Of a stretch of 64,000 bases of DNA, positions 44,557 through 53,213 are shown piece after piece. The position numbers were made by a program, and so were the translations under genes. The notes beneath the pieces are model-generated. The model made no database searches, was not told the DNA's origin, and saw only the letters and a list, made by a program, of their open reading frames with translations. This stretch comes from Runella defluvii (lineage in GTDB: Bacteria > Bacteroidota > Bacteroidia > Cytophagales > Spirosomataceae). The stretch's first letter is position 1; the number at the start of each line of letters is the position of its first letter. The stretch spans positions 186,001 through 250,000 of the forward strand of contig NZ_JACIBY010000007.1 of NCBI RefSeq assembly GCF_014195535.1, given 5' to 3'.

Positions 44557-45609
44557 ATGACTTACATAAAACCAAAATTTCGTCACCCTGAAATGCCCAA
44601 AAATACCATTGGGTACGCCAAAGCCGATTACGAAGGGGTGATTTCGACGCTTTGTGCAGGTTGTGGCCACGATTCCATCAGTGGGGCCATTGTACAAGCT
44701 TGTTATGAAATGGCGATTGAGCCGCATCGCGTGGCCAAATTGTCGGGGATTGGTTGCTCGTCTAAGACGCCCAACTATTTCTTGAACAATTCGCACGGCT
44801 TTAACTCGGTTCACGGCCGTATGCCTTCGGTGGCGACGGGCGCTAACATGGCCAACCGCGACTTGATTTACCTTGGTGTTTCGGGCGATGGCGATACGGC
44901 TTCCATTGGGATGGGGCAGTTTGTGCACGCCATTCGTCGGAATTTGAACATGCTTTACATCGTGATGAACAACGGCTGCTACGGACTGACCAAAGGGCAG
45001 GATTCGGCAACGGCCGACCAAGGTTCGGTGAGCAAAAGTGGCTCGGTCAACCCCTTTGAGGGTATTGACTTGCCAGGGATGGCGCTTGAACTGGGAGCGA
45101 CTTTTGTGGCGCGTAGCTTTTCGGGAGATAAAACGCAATTGGTTCCACTCATCAAAGCCGCGCTTTCGCACAAAGGTTTTGCGTTGATTGATGTGATGTC
45201 TCCGTGCGTTACGTTCAACAACAATGCGGGCTCAACCAAATCGTACGACTACGTTCGCGACCACATCGAAGCCTTGGCCGAAATTGGTTTTGTACCTGAA
45301 AAAGAAGAAATCACGGTTTCGTACGAGACAGGTACCACGGTAGATGTAGAGTTGCACGATGGTTCGGTAGTGCATTTGCAAAAATTAGCCGATGGCTGGG
45401 ACCCGCGCGACCGTCAAGCGGCGATGCGTCGTTTGCAGGCAGCCAAAACAGAGGGAGAAATTCTGACGGGGTTGTTGTATATCGACCCCAATAGCAAAGA
45501 TTTGCACGAAGTGATTAAATCGGATTTGCGCCCGTTGAATAGCCTGAAAGAAGAAGACTTGTGCCCAGGTTCTTCTATTTTAGACCTTATAAATGAGGGT
45601 TTTAGATAG
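44557..45609 (+). CDS. korB: 2-oxoacid:ferredoxin oxidoreductase, beta subunit
   Basis: A 350-residue TPP-binding subunit. Four cysteines likely to hold a 4Fe-4S cluster are C33 and C36 (STLCAGCGHDS), C67 (GIGCSSK) and C217 (MSPCVTF). The TPP/Mg motif is GDGDTASIG (about 110-118) with NNGCYGLTKGQ completing the site. It is the partner of the alpha subunit at 41606, from which it is separated by the Rpn gene. Upstream lies TATATTTA, one mismatch from a -7 box (about 44518), so it may now have its own promoter. Confidence 0.92.
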   Translation: MTYIKPKFRHPEMPKNTIGYAKADYEGVISTLCAGCGHDSISGAIVQACYEMAIEPHRVAKLSGIGCSSKTPNYFLNNSHGFNSVHGRMPSVATGANMANRDLIYLGVSGDGDTASIGMGQFVHAIRRNLNMLYIVMNNGCYGLTKGQDSATADQGSVSKSGSVNPFEGIDLPGMALELGATFVARSFSGDKTQLVPLIKAALSHKGFALIDVMSPCVTFNNNAGSTKSYDYVRDHIEALAEIGFVPEKEEITVSYETGTTVDVELHDGSVVHLQKLADGWDPRDRQAAMRRLQAAKTEGEILTGLLYIDPNSKDLHEVIKSDLRPLNSLKEEDLCPGSSILDLINEGFR

Positions 45610-45630
45610 TAATAAACGCTAACGTATTTT

Positions 45631-45665
45631 AAAAAAGTGGACCCTAACAAGTCCACTTTTTTGTT
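45631..45665 (+). terminator. Intrinsic terminator after korB
   Basis: A perfect 12-bp stem (AAAAAAGTGGAC with GTCCACTTTTTT, 45631-45662) with an 8-nt loop and T-rich right arm begins 22 nt after the korB stop. Confidence 0.8.
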
Positions 45666-45690
45666 TTTAATTCATGAAGGGCTAAGGTAA

Positions 45691-45721
45691 TTTCGCTCAA
45701 ATTTTTTCTACTTTATATTTG
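45691..45721 (+). promoter_or_regulatory. Probable promoter of the imelysin/TonB operon
   Basis: TTTC (45691-45694), 19 nt, then TATATTTG (45714-45721) match the Bacteroidota -33/-7 pattern with one mismatch. Transcription would start near 45728, leaving about 54 nt of leader before the DUF4856 gene. Confidence 0.6.
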
Positions 45722-45781
45722 TAATAAGTCTAAATAATAGTAATCTTTGCGGCTGTATTTCTCACCAAGCCAATAAATACT

Positions 45782-46936
45782 ATGTTTAAGCATCTTTTAT
45801 CTATCCGTTTTGCCGCAGCCGTGTTGGTAGCCATCAGCCTGACATCCTGCGAAAAAGAAACGACCACACCTCAACTTCGCAAAACGATTGACTACGCAAC
45901 GTTAACAGAAACGACCCCTTACAGTAGCTTATTTGTGGACGAAACGGGCAAAACAACCGTTGACTTGAGCAATGGCAACAACCGTTACAAGATGTTTCAG
46001 GCGTTGAATACCTACATTAGTTCTTCTATTAGTGGAAATAAGCAAGTGGATGCTACTGTGTTGAAAAACATGTTTGGCAATACAGGAAATGCGTTTGCAG
46101 ATAGTACAAAACTCAATACTTCAGGAGTACAATTACGGAATGTAACTGCTTCGTCTTGGTCAACTACCGAAGCAGAGAAAGTAAGAGCTTATTTTGAAAC
46201 ATACTTTACGCTGACTGCCGAAGCCAGCAAATCGGTGACAGCTACTGCTGCCAAAGGAAAAGCAGGCAAGCTTGGAACGTACTTAGTGGACGAACGAGGA
46301 ATTGAGCCCATTCAAATCATTCAAAAGTCTTTGATTGGCGCTATGCAGTACGATTATATCGGGAATGTTTTGCTAACCAAAGGGTTGGATGCCGATAATT
46401 CTACGTTGGTGTCGGGCAAAAATTACACCCAATTGGAACAAAACTGGGACGAAGCCTATGGATTGTTGACCCTGAACCAAGTATATCTTAAAGGTTCAAC
46501 GGATGCTACCAGAGGAACTACTGAGTTTGCATTGGGTTCTTATATTTGGGAATACAACAAAGGGGCGTATGCTAAAATCCACCCAGCTTTCTTAAAAGGA
46601 CGTGCGGCGATTATCAACAACGACAAAGCCGAACTCAAAAAACAAGCCGACTTTATCAAAGCTGAAATAGAAAAAGCGCTTGCGGCTTCAGCCTTGGGAT
46701 ATTTAGGCCCTAAATACATCGCAGCTACCACCGATGCAGCCCGTGCACACGCCATTGGCGAAGGTCTTGGATTTATCTATTCACTGCGTTTTGCCACGGT
46801 AAATGGGGCAGATGCGGCTTTCTCGGATGCAATTATCAAAGCGTTGGTCTTGGATTCAGCAGGTGGTTTTTGGGATTTGACTCCTTCAAAACTCACGGCA
46901 GCTTCTGACGCCATCAAAGCCAAATTCAAATTGTAA
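45782..46936 (+). CDS. DUF4856 lipoprotein
   Basis: A 384-residue lipoprotein (signal ending ISLTSC, Cys 23). The mature part opens with the family-like IDYATLTETTPYSSLF and contains GTYLVDERGIEPIQIIQKSLIGA and NNDKAELKKQADFIKAEIE, which I associate with DUF4856 proteins. These commonly sit next to imelysin-like proteins in Bacteroidota. First gene of the operon after a good promoter; possibly a surface or periplasmic iron-handling component. Molecular role unknown. Confidence 0.8.
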   Translation: MFKHLLSIRFAAAVLVAISLTSCEKETTTPQLRKTIDYATLTETTPYSSLFVDETGKTTVDLSNGNNRYKMFQALNTYISSSISGNKQVDATVLKNMFGNTGNAFADSTKLNTSGVQLRNVTASSWSTTEAEKVRAYFETYFTLTAEASKSVTATAAKGKAGKLGTYLVDERGIEPIQIIQKSLIGAMQYDYIGNVLLTKGLDADNSTLVSGKNYTQLEQNWDEAYGLLTLNQVYLKGSTDATRGTTEFALGSYIWEYNKGAYAKIHPAFLKGRAAIINNDKAELKKQADFIKAEIEKALAASALGYLGPKYIAATTDAARAHAIGEGLGFIYSLRFATVNGADAAFSDAIIKALVLDSAGGFWDLTPSKLTAASDAIKAKFKL

Positions 46937-46971
46937 CTTTCTGACTTATCCACACCATTGATTTCTAAGCA

Positions 46972-47010
46972 AGAGGGTAATTGGTTTTCAGCCTTTTGCC
47001 CTCTCTTTTC
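46972..47010 (+). terminator. Hairpin with T-rich tail between DUF4856 and imelysin genes
   Basis: AGAGGG (46972-46977) pairs with CCCTCT (46999-47004) and is followed by a broken T-run. With a 21-nt loop it is a weak terminator at best and could lower expression of the three downstream genes. Confidence 0.45.
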
Positions 47011-47023
47011 TGTTTAAAAAGCT

Positions 47024-48169
47024 ATGTTTAAAATGAATACTTTCAAACGAACTATTGCAGTTGTAGCGCTATTGAGTGGTTTTTTGTGGGCATGTGGAGA
47101 GAGCTCAACGACCGAGCCAGCGCCAGATGACGATTCTAAAGACCGTAAAGCCGTTTTGACTCATCTAGCGGACGAAATTATTTTACCAGCTTATGCCAAT
47201 TTTAAGCCGAAATTGGAGACGATGATTTCAAAATCGCAGGCATTTTCGGCTAAGCCTGATGCGACTACCTTGAGCGAATTTCGTCAAGCGTGGGTGGATG
47301 CTTATACTGAATGGCAAAAAGTAGAACTGTTTGACGTGGGGCCTGCCAACAAAACGGGAATTCGGAATTACTATAATATTTATCCAACAAATGTGACGGG
47401 TATCAATGACTACATATCCGACCCATCGGTCAATCTGGAAGTGGCTACTTCGTACGACAAACAGGGATTTCCAGCGTTGGATTATTTGATTAATGGCGTT
47501 GGAGCAACCGATACACAAATCGTCGCCTATTATACTGCATCGGTGGAAGGCCCCAAGCGATTGGCTTACATAAAGCGAATTACTGACCACATGAATGCGT
47601 TGATTACGAAGGTGATAGCCGATTGGAATGGTTCGTACCGAACAGAGTTTACGACCAAAACTGGACTTGACATTGGCTCGCCGATGGGTGAGTTGGTCAA
47701 TGGGTATGTGCTTCATTATGAGCGCTATATTCGTTCGGGGAAATTCGGTATTCCGTCGGGAGCAATGCTCAATGGCGTGGTCGCCTCCGATAAAGTAGAA
47801 GGTTTTTACAAAAAAGATATTTCCAAGATACTTGCCCAGACTGCTCACCAAGCCGCCGTTGATTTTTTTAATGGAAAAAGTGTAAAAACGGGGACAAATG
47901 GCGCAGGGTTTAAAACGTACCTCGATGCGCTTGGAGCAAAGGACAGTGCTACTGGCAAAACCCTTTCTGAAATGATCAACGCACAGTTTGACATTGCCAA
48001 TCAGAAAATAAATGGGCTCAAACCTAATTTTTATGAGGAAGTAAAAACAAACAATGCTGCCATGGTGCAAGTTTATACCGAAATGCAAAAAGCGGTACGT
48101 ATGCTAAAAGTGGACATGACTTCGGCCATGAGTATCGTGATTACCTATACGGATAACGATGGTGATTAG
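47024..48169 (+). CDS. Imelysin-family (M75) lipoprotein
   Basis: A 381-residue lipoprotein (signal ending GFLWAC). The imelysin fold is seen in FRQAWVDAYTEWQKVELFDVGP, the GFPALDYLINGVG block that replaces the GxHxxE motif in the Bacteroidota subgroup, and the second half-repeat ending in AHQAAVDFFNG. Imelysins are linked to iron acquisition and some bind iron; proteolysis is doubtful in most members. A second in-frame Met three codons on is also possible. It overlaps the HTTM gene by 11 nt. Confidence 0.85.
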   Translation: MFKMNTFKRTIAVVALLSGFLWACGESSTTEPAPDDDSKDRKAVLTHLADEIILPAYANFKPKLETMISKSQAFSAKPDATTLSEFRQAWVDAYTEWQKVELFDVGPANKTGIRNYYNIYPTNVTGINDYISDPSVNLEVATSYDKQGFPALDYLINGVGATDTQIVAYYTASVEGPKRLAYIKRITDHMNALITKVIADWNGSYRTEFTTKTGLDIGSPMGELVNGYVLHYERYIRSGKFGIPSGAMLNGVVASDKVEGFYKKDISKILAQTAHQAAVDFFNGKSVKTGTNGAGFKTYLDALGAKDSATGKTLSEMINAQFDIANQKINGLKPNFYEEVKTNNAAMVQVYTEMQKAVRMLKVDMTSAMSIVITYTDNDGD

Positions 48170-49508
48170 GGAAGTAAAAACAACTTCAGCAGCCCCTTTG
48201 GCCGTTTTTAGGATTGTCTTTGGGGCTATGATTTTTTTGAGTGTGATTCGGTTTTGGTACCAAGGTTGGATTCAATCATTGTACATTGACCCCAAGTATT
48301 TTTTTCCATTTTATGGCCTTGAATTTATAAAGCCCTGGGGCGAATATACCTATATTCTGTTTGTTAGTTGTGCTTGTTGTGCCTTGATGTTGGCTTTAGG
48401 TATGTTTTATCGGATAGCTTCGATTGGTTTGTTTTTAAGCTTTACGTACATTGAGCTAATGGATAAAAGTACCTACCTCAACCACTATTATTTTGTAAGT
48501 TTGGTGTGTTTGATGTTGATTTTTTTGCCAGCTCAGGTGTATTTCTCAGTAGATGCGTATCGGAACAAAAACCTGCTTTCTGATGCTATCCCCGCTTGGT
48601 GTCTTAGTTCGCTTCGGCTTTTTGTGGGGCTTCTCTATTTTTTTGCAGGTTTGGCCAAAGTAAACAGCGATTGGTTGTTGTTAGCGCAACCCCTAAAAAT
48701 TTGGCTACCAGCAAAAAATGACCTGCCAATTATTGGTTTTTTGTTCAATTATTCGTGGATTCCCTTCGTATTTAGCTGGTTTGGCTGCCTTTATGATTTG
48801 CTCATTCCTTTTTTATTATGGAATGCAAAAACGCGACTTTGGGCCTACGGAGCCGTGGTTGTGTTTCATGGTTTAACGGCTATTTTGTTTCCCATTGGGA
48901 TGTTTCCCTACGTGATGATGGTAACGGCCTTGGTCTTTTTTTCGGGAGAATTCCACCAAAAAATCATCTCTCACTTAGGAAAATGGTTGCAACTTCCATC
49001 GACTTTTTTACATCCCAATCGAATCTATGCTTATGCACCAACTAGGCAACGAATCTTGCTTTTGGGATTTGGAGCCTTTTTTTGTTGGCAATTACTTATG
49101 CCATTTCGGTATTGGTTGTATCCAGGAGAATTGTTTTGGACAGAAGAAGGTTATCGGTTTTCGTGGAGAGTGATGCTGATGGAAAAAGCAGGCTATGCCC
49201 AATTTACAGTGCTTGATAAGCAAGGGCGTCGAGAAGTAGTTAATAATCAGCAATTTTTGACGCCATTACAAGAAAAAATGATGTCAACTCAGCCTGATAT
49301 GCTGTTGCAGTACGCCCATATTTTACGCGATTTTTACCACCAGCGTGGTTATAATAACCCCCAAGTTTACGTTGATTCTTACGTAACTCTCAACGGGCGG
49401 ATGGGGAAGCCACTGGTCGAACCTACGACCAATTTGGCGCAAGAAGAAGAGTCTTTCAAACCTAAAAAATGGATTACTTCCTTTGATGATACAATTACGG
49501 GTTTTTAG
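48159..49508 (+). CDS. HTTM-domain integral membrane protein (gamma-carboxylase-like)
   Basis: A 449-residue protein with about eight to ten membrane segments in the first 300 residues and a soluble C-terminal domain. Markers of the HTTM/vitamin K-dependent gamma-carboxylase-like family: PLAVFRIVFGAMIFLSVIRF, YIDPKYFFPFYG, YLNHYYFVSLVCLMLIFLP and LFVGLLYFFAGLAKVNSDWL. The carboxylase activity is not established for bacterial members. It overlaps both neighbours (11 nt upstream, 26 nt downstream), so the operon is tightly coupled; a role in making or handling a metal ligand for the receptor is a guess. Confidence 0.85.
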   Translation: MVIREVKTTSAAPLAVFRIVFGAMIFLSVIRFWYQGWIQSLYIDPKYFFPFYGLEFIKPWGEYTYILFVSCACCALMLALGMFYRIASIGLFLSFTYIELMDKSTYLNHYYFVSLVCLMLIFLPAQVYFSVDAYRNKNLLSDAIPAWCLSSLRLFVGLLYFFAGLAKVNSDWLLLAQPLKIWLPAKNDLPIIGFLFNYSWIPFVFSWFGCLYDLLIPFLLWNAKTRLWAYGAVVVFHGLTAILFPIGMFPYVMMVTALVFFSGEFHQKIISHLGKWLQLPSTFLHPNRIYAYAPTRQRILLLGFGAFFCWQLLMPFRYWLYPGELFWTEEGYRFSWRVMLMEKAGYAQFTVLDKQGRREVVNNQQFLTPLQEKMMSTQPDMLLQYAHILRDFYHQRGYNNPQVYVDSYVTLNGRMGKPLVEPTTNLAQEEESFKPKKWITSFDDTITGF

Positions 49509-51909
49509 TTTTTTAATGACATTTAGCGTCATTTTTTCGGCTTTTGGCCAATATCAGCTTACTGGACAACTTTTAGCCAAACAAGATAGTAGTTTTGTGA
49601 AGGGCTGTATCGTTTCGTTGAATGTGGGTAATCGAACTGCTACTACGGACGAAGAAGGGCGTTTTTCGTTTGGAAAATTGGCAAAAGGTACCTACGAGCT
49701 CTATACCAATTGTGCAGATTTTAAGTCTGCAAAAATCTCGACGACGCTTTTGGACGATACTCATTTTGTGGCTATCTGGTTGGTGGGGCGTAACGAAACG
49801 TTGAATGAAGTGGTCGTTACGGAGAAACAAGCCGACTTTGGTTTTACACGGATGCGTGCCGTCGAAAGCATGGGAATTTATGAAGGGAAAAAATCGGAGG
49901 TAATCATCCCAGAACAGTTAGTTGCCAATCTCGCAACCAACAACGCCCGTCAGGTGTATGCCCGCGTTGCAGGGCTGAATATCTGGGAAAATGAAGGCGC
50001 AGGGTTGCAACTGAGTATTGGTGGCCGTGGTCTTGATCCCAACCGAAGTTCAAATTTTAACGTACGGCAAAATGGTCACGACATCAGCGCAGATGCGTTA
50101 GGCTACCCCGAAAGTTATTATACACCTCCCATCGAGGCCGTTGGAAAAATTCAAATCGTGCGGGGAGCTGCCTCGCTTCAGTACGGTACGCAGTTTGGGG
50201 GATTACTCAATTTTGTCATGAAAAAACCTGTACTGAACCGTAAGCTTGAGCTGGTAGCGCGACAATCTATTGGTTCATTTGGGTTTTATAATGGCTTTGT
50301 CAGTGCAAGCGGAACCATCGGAAAACTGAGTTATTATACCTTTGGACAATACAAGCAAGGCAACGGTTGGCGTCCCAACTCGCATTTTACAAATGGGACA
50401 TTTTATGCCGATGTGGACTATCGACTGTCCGAAAAAACAACGCTTGGGGTGGACGTAACGCATACGTCCTACTTAGCCCAACAGCCTGGCGGGCTCACCG
50501 ACCAAATGTTTCGGGATAATCCGCGTCAAAGTAACCGAGAACGTAACTGGTTTAAGGTAAATTGGAACATGCTCGCGGTGCATTTTGACCATAAATTTAA
50601 CGTAAATCACGAATTTAACCTTCGTTTGTTTGGTTTATCGGCCTATCGCTATTCGTTGGGCTTCCGACCCAACCGCGTCGCAAGTATCGACGACAACAGC
50701 GAGCGTGATTTAATCAAAGGCGATTTTACCAACTGGGGAGCCGAAGCGCGCTTTTTGAAACGGTATTTTTTGGGTAAAAAACAAGGTGTTTTACTCGTCG
50801 GAACGCGTTATTACCACGGTTTTAACCATAGCATTCAAGGGCTAGGAAGTAAAGGGAAAGACGCTGATTTTACCTTTGTAGATGACCCGCAGTCGGTGGC
50901 TTCGGACTACCGTTTTCCCAATCGAAACGTGTCGGCATTTGTAGAAAATATATTGTATCTCAATGACAAACTTTCAATTACACCTGGGCTTCGTTATGAA
51001 TACATTTACACAACGGCGGATGGGTTTTATGGGACGATTTTACGCGATTTGGCAGGGAATATCATCAGTTCAACCCGCACCAACGAACGCCGCACCAACG
51101 GGCGTCAGTTTGTGATAGGGGGGATAGGTGTCAGCTTTAAACCTACGTCAACACTAGATGTGTATGCCAATGTTTCGCAGAATTATCGTTCTATTACGTT
51201 TAGCGACATGCGCATCACCAACCCTTCGTCGGTGATTGACCCCAACATGAAAGACGAGCGTGGTTATTCGATGGATTTGGGCATACGAAGCACGCAAACG
51301 ACGCTGTATAATTATGACGTAAGTGGGTTTTATTTGAATTACAATAACCGCATCGGTGAAGTACAATTTTATGATGAAAACCAACGGGTGTTACGCCGCC
51401 GTAGCAACATTGGACAAGCCATTATTTATGGGTTAGAATCGTACGGAGAAGTGGATGTTTGGCGGGCGTTTTCGCCTGATTTGTCGAAAGCGAGTGGGGT
51501 ACTATTTGCCAATGTTGCCGTAATTCGCTCCAATTATAAGGCAAGTGAGATTGCGGGAGTCAAAGGGAAACAGGTGGAGTTTGTCCCAAAAATTAACCTC
51601 AAAAGTGGGCTTCGGATAGGCTATAATCATTGGAAAGCATCGTTTCAATATACCTATTTGTCGGAGCAGTTTACGGAAGCAACCAATGCCCGCGACGGTG
51701 GTGTGTCGGCGGTCGTTGGAATAATCCCTGCTTATACCATTTTGGATGTAAGCGCATCCTACGAATTTCGCCGTTTCCGAATCGAAACAACGGTAAATAA
51801 TTTAGCCAATCGCGCCTATTATACTCGTCGCGCCACGGGGTATCCAGGCCCAGGGATTCTTCCTTCCGATGGGCGCAGTGTGTATGTTACTGTCCAAGTG
51901 AAAATATAA
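49483..51909 (+). CDS. TonB-dependent receptor (FecA/siderophore type, non-SusC)
   Basis: An 808-residue outer-membrane receptor. Start at 49483 gives a signal peptide (LRVFSFLMTFSVIFSAFG); an ATG at 49516, just after the upstream stop, would also do. A CarboxypepD_reg-like domain (~20-105, TDEEGRFSFGKLAKGTYEL) is followed by the plug (NEVVVTEKQADFGFTRM, IVRGAASLQYGTQFGGLLNFVMK) and a 22-strand type barrel ending VYVTVQVKI. It lacks an STN domain. With imelysin and DUF4856 it fits a ferric-chelate uptake operon. Convergent with the LacI gene with 6 nt between stops. Confidence 0.9.
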   Translation: MMIQLRVFSFLMTFSVIFSAFGQYQLTGQLLAKQDSSFVKGCIVSLNVGNRTATTDEEGRFSFGKLAKGTYELYTNCADFKSAKISTTLLDDTHFVAIWLVGRNETLNEVVVTEKQADFGFTRMRAVESMGIYEGKKSEVIIPEQLVANLATNNARQVYARVAGLNIWENEGAGLQLSIGGRGLDPNRSSNFNVRQNGHDISADALGYPESYYTPPIEAVGKIQIVRGAASLQYGTQFGGLLNFVMKKPVLNRKLELVARQSIGSFGFYNGFVSASGTIGKLSYYTFGQYKQGNGWRPNSHFTNGTFYADVDYRLSEKTTLGVDVTHTSYLAQQPGGLTDQMFRDNPRQSNRERNWFKVNWNMLAVHFDHKFNVNHEFNLRLFGLSAYRYSLGFRPNRVASIDDNSERDLIKGDFTNWGAEARFLKRYFLGKKQGVLLVGTRYYHGFNHSIQGLGSKGKDADFTFVDDPQSVASDYRFPNRNVSAFVENILYLNDKLSITPGLRYEYIYTTADGFYGTILRDLAGNIISSTRTNERRTNGRQFVIGGIGVSFKPTSTLDVYANVSQNYRSITFSDMRITNPSSVIDPNMKDERGYSMDLGIRSTQTTLYNYDVSGFYLNYNNRIGEVQFYDENQRVLRRRSNIGQAIIYGLESYGEVDVWRAFSPDLSKASGVLFANVAVIRSNYKASEIAGVKGKQVEFVPKINLKSGLRIGYNHWKASFQYTYLSEQFTEATNARDGGVSAVVGIIPAYTILDVSASYEFRRFRIETTVNNLANRAYYTRRATGYPGPGILPSDGRSVYVTVQVKI

Positions 51910-51915
51910 AAACAC

Positions 51916-52935
51916 CTACGTTTTTCGCAGCGAAGACGCCCGAATCACCACATTAGTATGTAAAACTTTGGTGATTGATTGGGTGTTTTCGTTGGGTTTT
52001 TTGATGAGTTTAATGAGCAGTTCTGCGGCCGAACGACCCATTTCAAAAGCAGGCTGGGCCACTGAACTCAACGGCGGGTTGAGCATGGCGGCCATGGGCA
52101 AATCAGAGAACCCAATCAAGGCAATGTCCTTGGGCATGGTCAGACCCGCTTCGGTAATGGCCGCGTGGCACCCAATGGCAATGTTGTCGCTTGCGGCAAA
52201 GATACCGTCGGGATGAATGGCACTTTTGAGTAGTTGCCGCGCCACTTCAATCGACTGCTGTGAGTCAAAATGGGTGGACCAGACATATTCTTCGTGGTAC
52301 GGCAACCCGTGGTCGAGCAAGGCGGTTTTGTACCCTTGAAGTCGCCTTTTGCTGATTAACAAATGCGGCGGCCCTGAGATGTGAACAATCCGCTGACAGC
52401 CTTGGTCAATCAGGTGTTTAGTGGCATTGTAAGCACCTTCATAGTCATCGACGGCCACTTTATGGGTGTCTATTTCTTCGTAAATGCGGTCAAAAAAAAC
52501 AATCGGAAAGCCTTTGTCGTGCAGGTTTTTGAAGTGCGAGAAGTCGGTGGTATTGGTCGCGACGGCCACTAAAAAGCCGTCTTTTCTTCGATTGTAAATG
52601 TGCTTGACGTTTAATACTTCGCGTTCGTAGTCGTCGTGGCTTTGGTAAATTACGACGTGGTATCCTTCGGCAAAAGCGACGTCTTCGATTCCCGCAATCA
52701 CAATCGCAAAAAATGGATTAGAAATGTCAGGAACAATCACCCCGATGTCGTTACTGTGGCTGTTTAATAAGCTTAGGGCAACGGGGTCGGGGGTATAGTC
52801 TAGCTGTTCGGCAAGTTCAAGAACCTTGCGTTTGGTTTCGATACCAATTTCGTGACTATCTCGTAGCGCCCTCGATACGGTCGAGGTCGAGAGGTTCAGC
52901 TGTTTGGCAATGTCTTTTATCGTGACTTTTCTCAT
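51916..52935 (-). CDS. LacI-family transcriptional regulator
   Basis: A 339-residue regulator. The helix-turn-helix is at residues ~4-25 (TIKDIAKQLNLSTSTVSRAL), the hinge helix follows (YTPDPVALSL), and the periplasmic-binding-like effector domain runs from IGVIVPDISNPFF to the end. The ligand is probably a sugar from the adjacent catabolic genes. The gene has a well-matched promoter that would leave almost no leader (52943-52974). An imperfect 24-bp palindrome at 53054-53077, in the divergent gap, is the likely operator. Confidence 0.92.
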   Translation of the reverse strand: MRKVTIKDIAKQLNLSTSTVSRALRDSHEIGIETKRKVLELAEQLDYTPDPVALSLLNSHSNDIGVIVPDISNPFFAIVIAGIEDVAFAEGYHVVIYQSHDDYEREVLNVKHIYNRRKDGFLVAVATNTTDFSHFKNLHDKGFPIVFFDRIYEEIDTHKVAVDDYEGAYNATKHLIDQGCQRIVHISGPPHLLISKRRLQGYKTALLDHGLPYHEEYVWSTHFDSQQSIEVARQLLKSAIHPDGIFAASDNIAIGCHAAITEAGLTMPKDIALIGFSDLPMAAMLNPPLSSVAQPAFEMGRSAAELLIKLIKKPNENTQSITKVLHTNVVIRASSLRKT

Positions 52936-52942
52936 GGGAGTG

Positions 52943-52974
52943 CAAACCTAAAAAAGTCCTATTTAATTCTCAAA
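52943..52974 (-). promoter_or_regulatory. Promoter of the LacI regulator, nearly leaderless
   Basis: On the - strand TTTG (52974-52971), exactly 20 nt, then TAGGTTTG (52950-52943) match the Bacteroidota consensus fully. The box ends 7 nt before the ATG (52935), so transcription should start within a few bases of the start codon. Confidence 0.75.
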
Positions 52975-53053
52975 GTATGGTCTTTAAATAAGAAACATAA
53001 ATATAACAGTAGGCGCTTATTTTCCAATTTTAAATCAAAGAAAGCTGGGTGGT

Positions 53054-53077
53054 GCAACCGTTCCCGAAAACGTTTGC
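53054..53077. promoter_or_regulatory. LacI-type operator in the divergent gap
   Basis: A 24-bp dyad centred on a CG step at 53065/53066; 18 of 24 positions are symmetric. It contains GAAAACGTTTGC, close to the AAACGTTT core common to LacI-family operators. It lies 137 nt upstream of the DUF1080 gene and about 120 nt from the LacI start, so it can control either or both. Confidence 0.6.
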
Positions 53078-53213
53078 GTAAATAAATGAATCTTACTTCT
53101 TTCATAAGCGGGCATTAAATTCTAACATCATGGAAGAAAAATGCCCTATCGCTCTTATTTAAGCGATACAAAATCTAAACATAATACCATTTTATTTACT
53201 AAAAATTGTACGA

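Noticed and set aside
44419-45171. 250-codon open frame on the - strand
   Set aside because: Antisense to korB, including its TPP motif; the product is an Arg/His-rich shadow.
47228-48088. 286-codon open frame on the - strand
   Set aside because: Antisense to the imelysin gene, whose motifs are clear; Cys/Arg-rich product typical of a shadow frame.
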